From: an uncultured Alphaproteobacteria bacterium
Lineage (GTDB): Bacteria; Pseudomonadota; Alphaproteobacteria; Rhizobiales; Ancalomicrobiaceae
NCBI GenBank assembly: GCA_937919435.1
Contig: CALFRR010000073.1
Location: 1 to 10,140, forward strand
Length of the DNA: 10,140 nucleotides
Direction of reading: 5' to 3'
The translations under genes were made by a program, and so were the position numbers. The notes beneath the pieces were generated by a model. The model saw only the letters and a list, made by a program, of their open reading frames with translations. It searched no databases and was not told where the DNA came from. Shown piece after piece: positions 6,874-10,140 of this stretch (position 1 is the first letter of the stretch; each line of letters starts with the position of its first letter).

Positions 6874-6907
6874 GACGCGTGGCCGGTCGCCCGATCGGCC
6901 TCGCGTC
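6874..6907. terminator. Bidirectional hairpin between convergent genes (no T-tract)
   Basis: GACGCG (6874-6879) pairs with CGCGTC (6902-6907). After one T/T mismatch, GGCCGGTC (6881-6888) pairs with GATCGGCC (6893-6900), with one G-U pair, around the loop GCCC. This makes a stem of about 14 pairs that fills most of the 51-bp gap between the tyrC stop and the stop of the minus-strand small gene. The position strongly suggests a shared terminator. Neither flank has a T-run, so the mechanism may be Rho-assisted or U-tract independent. Confidence 0.65.
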
Positions 6908-6912
6908 TCGCC

Positions 6913-7251
6913 TCAGCGGCCGCCGAGCTTGCGGCGGGCTTCGGCGGCGGCCCATTTGGAGCGGGCGTCGGCGTTCGGCGTGCGGTTGTGCGAGGCACAC
7001 CACAGCACGAAACCGACCGGGTCGAAGCCGATCCGCACGACCTTCTCACCCCGTTCGGTCATCTCTCGCTCGATCTGACGGGCGCCCTTCAGCCACTCGT
7101 CGAAGGTGTCGAACAGCGTCTCCGGATCCGACATCAGCGCGCGCGCTTCCGCGTAGTGATCGCGCTTGAACCAGCAGAAACCGTAGATGCGGGGCGGAGC
7201 GCCGGGCTCGGAGGGGATCACGGGCGACGGCTTCGAAGGGGTGCGGGACAT
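6913..7251 (-). CDS. Small conserved-looking protein of unknown function, 112 residues
   Basis: I do not recognise this family securely. After about 20 Pro/Ser-rich residues comes an aromatic segment YGFCWFKRDHYAEARALM (23-40), then FDTFDEWLKGAR (47-58), an acidic-basic helix, VVRIGFDPVGFVLWC (71-85) and a basic Ala-rich helix to the end. The alternating helices with conserved-looking W, F, C and DP residues suggest a small soluble folded domain. I see no signal peptide, membrane segment or metal-binding cluster. I recall similar 'W-F-(K/R)-R-x-x-Y ... DEWL ... WC' small hypothetical proteins in proteobacteria, but I cannot name them. The ATG at 7249-7251 has only a weak upstream purine match. 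The gene follows galE on the same strand with a 59-bp gap containing a stem-loop. Cotranscription is plausible, and a galactose-related role would be speculation. Confidence 0.72.
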   Translation of the reverse strand: MSRTPSKPSPVIPSEPGAPPRIYGFCWFKRDHYAEARALMSDPETLFDTFDEWLKGARQIEREMTERGEKVVRIGFDPVGFVLWCASHNRTPNADARSKWAAAEARRKLGGR

Positions 7252-7275
7252 CGGGACGGGTCCGTTCGGTGAGAG

Positions 7276-7296
7276 GGCGATCCTGCGCGGATCGCC
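7276..7296 (-). other. Perfect 8-bp stem-loop between galE and the small gene
   Basis: GGCGATCC (7276-7283) and GGATCGCC (7289-7296) are exact complements around a five-base loop. On the minus strand it lies 14 bases after the galE stop and 24 bases before the start of the 112-residue gene. No T-run follows in the minus direction. It may partially terminate the galE transcript or protect its 3' end. Confidence 0.55.
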
Positions 7297-7310
7297 GGGA
7301 TCGGGTGGGG

Positions 7311-8303
7311 TCAGCGCGGCGTGTTGCGGGTCGCCAGACTCTTCTCCCAGGTCAGCGCATGGCCGACGATGGTGTCGAGGTCGTCCCACTGCGGGTGCCA
7401 GTCGAGGGTGGCGTGGATCTTGTCGACCCGGGCGACGATCGACGAGGCGTCGCCGAGCCGGCGCGGGCCGTAGGTCACCGGCAGCTTCGCCCCGGTCACC
7501 CGCTCGACCGCGGCGAGCACCTCGAGCACCGAGAAGCCGCGGCCGTAGCCGCAATTGGCGACGAGGCTGGTGCCGGTCGAGCGCAGGTGTGCGAGCGCCA
7601 GCACATGGGCGTCGGCGAGGTCTGAGACGTGGATGTAGTCGCGCACCCCGGTGCCGTCCGGGGTGTCGTAGTCGGTGCCGAACACCTGGACCTCGCGGCG
7701 CAGGCCGAGATGGGCCTCGCAGGCGACCTTGATCAGGTGGGTGGCGCCCTTGGTCGACTGGCCGGTGCGGCCCTTCGGATCGGCGCCGGCGACGTTGAAG
7801 TAGCGCAGCGCCGCGTAACGGAAGTCGTGGGCGCGGGCGGTGTCGGCGAGCATGATCTCGGTCATCAGCTTCGACGAGCCGTAGGGCGAGACCGGCCGCA
7901 GCGCGACATCCTCGGGAACCGGGATCACCTCCGGATTGCCGTAGACCGCCGCGGTCGAGGAGAAGACGAAGTTCTTCACCCCGTTGCGGACCGCCGCGGC
8001 CATCAGCTCCCGCGACTTCACCGTGTTGTTGAGATAGTAGGCGAGCGGGTCGGTGACGCTCTCCGGCACGATGATCGACCCGGCGAAGTGGACGATCGCG
8101 TCGACGCCGTGTTCGCGGATCACCCGGTCGAGCAGATCGCGATCGCCGATGTCGCCGCGCACCAGGGTCGCCTCGGGCGGGATCGCCCACTCGAACCCGG
8201 TGGAGAGATCGTCGAGCACCACCACCGTCTCGCCGCGGTCGGTGAGCGCCCAGACCGTGTGGCTGCCGATGTAGCCGCAGCCGCCGGTGACCAAAACCGT
8301 CAT
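7311..8303 (-). CDS. galE: UDP-glucose 4-epimerase
   Basis: A 330-residue extended SDR that interconverts UDP-glucose and UDP-galactose with tightly bound NAD, supplying galactose units for surface polysaccharides or galactose use. The N-terminal TGGCGYIGSH (6-15) is the Rossmann motif, followed by DDLSTG at 31-36. The active site has SST (115-117), with T117 aligned with S124 of E. coli GalE, and Y141 and K145 in the YGSSK motif. NCGYGRGFSVLEV near residue 250 is also typical. Thr at the serine position is a common variant. The ATG at 8301-8303 has an AAGGAG site 7 bases upstream (complement of 8311-8316). A 219-bp region separates it from the divergent tusA-like gene. The UDP-glucose assignment rests on motif pattern and length; related UDP-GlcNAc epimerases cannot be fully excluded. 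Confidence 0.95.
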   Translation of the reverse strand: MTVLVTGGCGYIGSHTVWALTDRGETVVVLDDLSTGFEWAIPPEATLVRGDIGDRDLLDRVIREHGVDAIVHFAGSIIVPESVTDPLAYYLNNTVKSRELMAAAVRNGVKNFVFSSTAAVYGNPEVIPVPEDVALRPVSPYGSSKLMTEIMLADTARAHDFRYAALRYFNVAGADPKGRTGQSTKGATHLIKVACEAHLGLRREVQVFGTDYDTPDGTGVRDYIHVSDLADAHVLALAHLRSTGTSLVANCGYGRGFSVLEVLAAVERVTGAKLPVTYGPRRLGDASSIVARVDKIHATLDWHPQWDDLDTIVGHALTWEKSLATRNTPR

Positions 8304-8522
8304 TCCGCCTCTCCTTCCGGCTCGCGCCGACGCGCTCGCGCGCGGTTCGGTGCGGCGGCGACACTACAGGACGCGGCGGAGGACCGGAAGTCGTGCGGTT
8401 CCCCACCCGCCGCGCGTTCGGTGCGGGGCGCGAGGGATCGCGGCGGCCGGGGCTTGCCGGGCGGGGCGGAACGTGGTCGATTCCGCGCCGGAACGGAGTG
8501 GCGACGGGTGAAGGACGGCGCG
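8304..8522. other. Divergent intergenic region between galE and the tusA-like gene
   Basis: This gap must hold the promoters of both genes unless they are read from elsewhere. It contains the galE ribosome binding site at its left edge and the tusA-like site (AAGGA, 8511-8515) at its right edge. I see no convincing -35/-10 pair on either strand. A 10-bp direct repeat TTCGGTGCGG is at 8346-8355 and 8417-8426. GCGGAA (8466-8471) and TTCCGC (8481-8486) form a small inverted repeat. Both may be chance in GC-rich DNA. No additional gene is supported. Confidence 0.45.
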
Positions 8523-8804
8523 ATGGATCGGACGGCCGAAGACACGGAGCCGATGCGGCTCGATCTCGTCGGGCTGCGCTGTCCGCTGCCGGTGCTGAAG
8601 AGCCGGCGGGCGCTCGCCGGAATGTCACCCGGCGCCCGGCTGGAGGTCGAGACCAGCGATCCGCTCGCCTCGATCGATCTGCCCAACATGTGCCGCGAGG
8701 ACGGCCACCGTCTGGTCTCGACGGAGAGCGACGGCGGCCGTGCCCGGTTCCTGATCGAATGCGGCGGGGCTCAGGAGAAGCCGCCGGAGAAGCCGGAGAT
8801 CTGA
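8523..8804 (+). CDS. TusA-family sulfur carrier protein
   Basis: A 93-residue protein of the TusA/SirA/YeeD family. The defining CPxP motif is present in LVGLRCPLPVLKSRRAL, with C20 as the expected persulfide-carrying cysteine. It is followed by the usual pattern LEVETSDPLASIDLPNMCREDGH and a final strand ending LIEC. TusA-like proteins relay sulfur from cysteine desulfurases to acceptors such as tRNA thiolation or molybdenum-cofactor enzymes; which one applies here cannot be told. The ATG at 8523 has AAGGA 7 bases upstream. The frame is open far upstream, but that stretch is antisense to galE. The last 12 residues or so (GAQEKPPEKPEI) extend past the family core and lie in the 34-bp convergent overlap with the GTPase gene. 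No other sulfur-transfer gene is nearby. Confidence 0.9.
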   Translation: MDRTAEDTEPMRLDLVGLRCPLPVLKSRRALAGMSPGARLEVETSDPLASIDLPNMCREDGHRLVSTESDGGRARFLIECGGAQEKPPEKPEI

Positions 8805-10009
8805 AGCGGATTGTCGGTCATCGCCGTGCGGTCGGCGGTGTCCGGGGCCAGCGTTCCGGCGAAGGCGTCGAACATCCGCTTGACGAAGCTCTCGTCGAGA
8901 TCGCGGGTGATGAACACCAGCCGGGTCCGCCGGTCGTCGTCCGGCCAGGCGTCGAGCCGGGCGACCGGATGGACGACGTGCTGGACCACCTGCAGGACCA
9001 GCGGGTGCTCGGGGTCCTCGGCGAGCCGCACCACGCCCTTGACCCTGAGCAGCTTCGGCCCGTGCGCCGAGCGCAGCAGGTCGAGGAACAGATCGAGGCT
9101 GCCCGCCGAGATCGGCGCGTCGGTCGCCAGGGCGAAGGCGCGGATGTGGTCGTCGTGGCGGTTCGGGTCGTGCGAATGGCCGTGATCGTCGCCGTGACCA
9201 TGGTCGTGGTCGTGGTGATCGTGGTGGTGGTCGTCGTGGTCGTGATGGTGCGGCTCGCCGTGCCGGGCCTCCAGCCGACGCCGCTCGGCGGCGCGGTCGC
9301 GATAGGCCTCTTCCTGGAGCCAGCGGGTGACGTCGGGGCTCTTCTTGTCCGGGTTCCACAGGCCGGTCTCGAGCAGCTTCGCGGGCGACGCCTCGCCGGC
9401 GGCGGCGTCGAGGATCGGGGCGGCCGGATTGAGCACCCGCAGCCGGGTCTTCAGCGCGACGAAACGGGCTCGGGCGTCCGGCGTGTCGATCAGGTCGGAC
9501 TTGGTGACGACCAGCCGGTCGGCCACCGCGGCCTGCTTCACCGCCTCGATCTGGGTGTCGAGGGTCGTCATGCCGTTGACCGCGTCGACCAGGGTGACGA
9601 CGCCGTCGAGCCGGTAGCGGCGCACCAGATAGGGATGGCGCATCACCGTGTGGAGGATCGGCGCGGGGTCGGCGAGGCCGGTGGTCTCGATCACCACCCG
9701 CTTCAGCTCGGCGAGCCGGTCGTTGTCGAGCCGGCGCAGCAGATCCTCGAGGGTGGCGACCAGATCGCCGCGGATGGTGCAGCACAGGCACCCGGAGGAG
9801 AGCTCGACGACGCCGTCGTCGGCGCGCTCGACCAGCAGATGATCGATGCCGATCTCGCCGAACTCGTTGACGATCACCGCGGTCGCCGCCATCGCCGGAT
9901 CGGGCAGCAGGCGGTTGAGCAGCGTCGTCTTGCCGGCGCCGAGGAAGCCGGTGATCACCGTGAGCGGGATCGGGGCGGGCGGGTGGCGCGGAGCGGCGGC
10001 TTCGGTCAT
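8771..10009 (-). CDS. CobW/COG0523-family GTPase, putative metal chaperone with His-rich loop
   Basis: A 412-residue G3E-family P-loop GTPase. Motifs in order are Walker A GFLGAGKT (21-28); the metal-binding CxCC motif in SSGCLCCTIRGDL with C74, C76 and C77; ETTGLADP (108-115); the TKSD nucleotide-specificity motif (169-172); and a C-terminal CobW_C domain (about 289-390) with LLRVKGVV. Between the domains, residues 250-288 hold 18 histidines among Asp and Gly, a metal-binding loop seen in members linked to zinc or other transition-metal delivery. Such proteins insert metals into client enzymes using GTP. The cobalamin pathway genes expected for true CobW are absent here, so the metal and client are unknown. 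The ATG has AAGGA (complement of 10017-10021) 7 bases upstream. The 3' end overlaps the tusA-like gene by 34 bp tail to tail. No Zur-like operator is visible in the short upstream gap. Confidence 0.93.
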   Translation of the reverse strand: MTEAAAPRHPPAPIPLTVITGFLGAGKTTLLNRLLPDPAMAATAVIVNEFGEIGIDHLLVERADDGVVELSSGCLCCTIRGDLVATLEDLLRRLDNDRLAELKRVVIETTGLADPAPILHTVMRHPYLVRRYRLDGVVTLVDAVNGMTTLDTQIEAVKQAAVADRLVVTKSDLIDTPDARARFVALKTRLRVLNPAAPILDAAAGEASPAKLLETGLWNPDKKSPDVTRWLQEEAYRDRAAERRRLEARHGEPHHHDHDDHHHDHHDHDHGHGDDHGHSHDPNRHDDHIRAFALATDAPISAGSLDLFLDLLRSAHGPKLLRVKGVVRLAEDPEHPLVLQVVQHVVHPVARLDAWPDDDRRTRLVFITRDLDESFVKRMFDAFAGTLAPDTADRTAMTDNPLQISGFSGGFS

Positions 10010-10024
10010 CGGCGGATCCTTCGA

Positions 10025-10041
10025 GCGCCGGCGGGCGGCGC
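10025..10041 (-). other. Stem-loop upstream of the CobW-family gene
   Basis: GCGCCG (10025-10030) pairs exactly with CGGCGC (10036-10041) around a five-base loop. It lies between the stop of the upstream minus-strand gene (10048-10050) and the GTPase ribosome binding site. It is one of several hairpins without a T-tract in this window. A 6-bp GC stem is less striking than the others and could be chance. Confidence 0.4.
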
Positions 10042-10047
10042 GTCGGG

Positions 10048-10140
10048 TCAGGGCTTGGGCTTGCGGGGCGGCATCGCCTGGGCGGCGACCTTCATCGTCG
10101 GCTTCGCGACCGCCTTCTTCGCGGGTTTCGCGGGCGAGGG
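10048..10140 (-). CDS. C-terminal tail of an unidentified protein (partial)
   Basis: On the minus strand an open frame enters from beyond the window edge and stops at 10048-10050. It gives 30 residues very rich in Ala, Pro and Lys, ending AMPPRKPKP, with repeated KPAKK/AKP patterns. Such basic, low-complexity tails occur on DNA- or polyanion-binding proteins, but composition alone does not identify this one. It is 38 bp upstream of the CobW-family gene on the same strand, so the two may be cotranscribed. Reading frame and codon use are consistent with coding, but the segment is too short to be sure. Confidence 0.5.
   Translation of the reverse strand, partial: PSPAKPAKKAVAKPTMKVAAQAMPPRKPKP

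Noticed and set aside
8346..8426. 10-bp direct repeat TTCGGTGCGG as a possible operator pair
   Set aside because: A spacing of 71 bases and GC-rich content make chance likely, and the unit is not a recognised binding site. It is recorded only within the intergenic entry.
6913..8628. A 571-residue minus-strand protein that includes the small 112-residue gene
   Set aside because: Most of it runs through galE in another frame and is low-complexity Arg/Pro sequence. Only the last 112 residues look like a real protein.
7629..8804. Extending the tusA-like gene upstream to give a 391-residue protein
   Set aside because: The upstream part is antisense to galE and has no domain. The ATG at 8523 has a good ribosome binding site and gives the normal TusA N-terminus.
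9190..9245. Repetitive GTGGTCGTG-like stretch as a tandem DNA repeat
   Set aside because: The repetition is explained by His/Asp codons of the histidine-rich loop on the minus strand. The unit is irregular and coding.
1..10140. CRISPR arrays, tRNA or rRNA genes, insertion sequences, toxin-antitoxin pairs, defence genes
   Set aside because: No regular repeat-spacer pattern, tRNA cloverleaf, transposase motif or paired small toxin-like frames were seen. Composition is uniform and the genes are ordinary metabolic ones.

Overview
The window is about 10.1 kb of very GC-rich, densely coding chromosomal DNA, typical of an alphaproteobacterium and most likely of the order Hyphomicrobiales (Rhizobiales). 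The grounds are the 2-oxoglutarate dehydrogenase cluster with an SDR gene between the E2 and E3 genes, the chorismate mutase / hisC / tyrC cluster, and the protein sequences themselves. No lineage marker such as rRNA is present, so finer placement is not possible. I see no mobile element, phage gene, tRNA, rRNA or CRISPR array. The gene content is core metabolism.

Positions 1-3699 (+ strand): the end of sucA (2-oxoglutarate dehydrogenase E1), sucB/odhB (E2, dihydrolipoyl succinyltransferase), a YgfF-like short-chain dehydrogenase, and lpdA (E3, dihydrolipoyl dehydrogenase). Together these give the TCA-cycle complex that converts 2-oxoglutarate to succinyl-CoA, plus one accessory oxidoreductase of unknown substrate. 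Positions 3857-6861 (+ strand): a chorismate mutase with a long extra C-terminal region, a HisC-type aminotransferase, and TyrC-type prephenate/arogenate dehydrogenase. This is a compact route from chorismate towards tyrosine (and possibly phenylalanine), with a plausible promoter just upstream of the mutase.

Positions 6913-8303 (- strand): galE (UDP-glucose 4-epimerase), followed by a 112-residue protein that I cannot assign. Positions 8523-8804 (+ strand): a TusA-family sulfur carrier. Positions 8771-10009 (- strand): a CobW/COG0523 metal-chaperone GTPase with a long histidine-rich loop, whose 3' end overlaps the tusA-like gene by 34 bp. Positions 10048-10140 (- strand): the Lys/Ala/Pro-rich C-terminus of an unidentified protein.

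The most notable non-coding signal is a set of strong GC-rich stem-loops, none with a T-tract, in most of the intergenic gaps: 116-137, 1438-1470, 3719-3780, 6874-6907, 7276-7296 and 10025-10041. Their sequences differ, so they are not copies of one repeat. They may be U-tract-independent terminators or mRNA processing/stability elements. I found no convincing evidence of a new defence system or other novel multi-gene system here.
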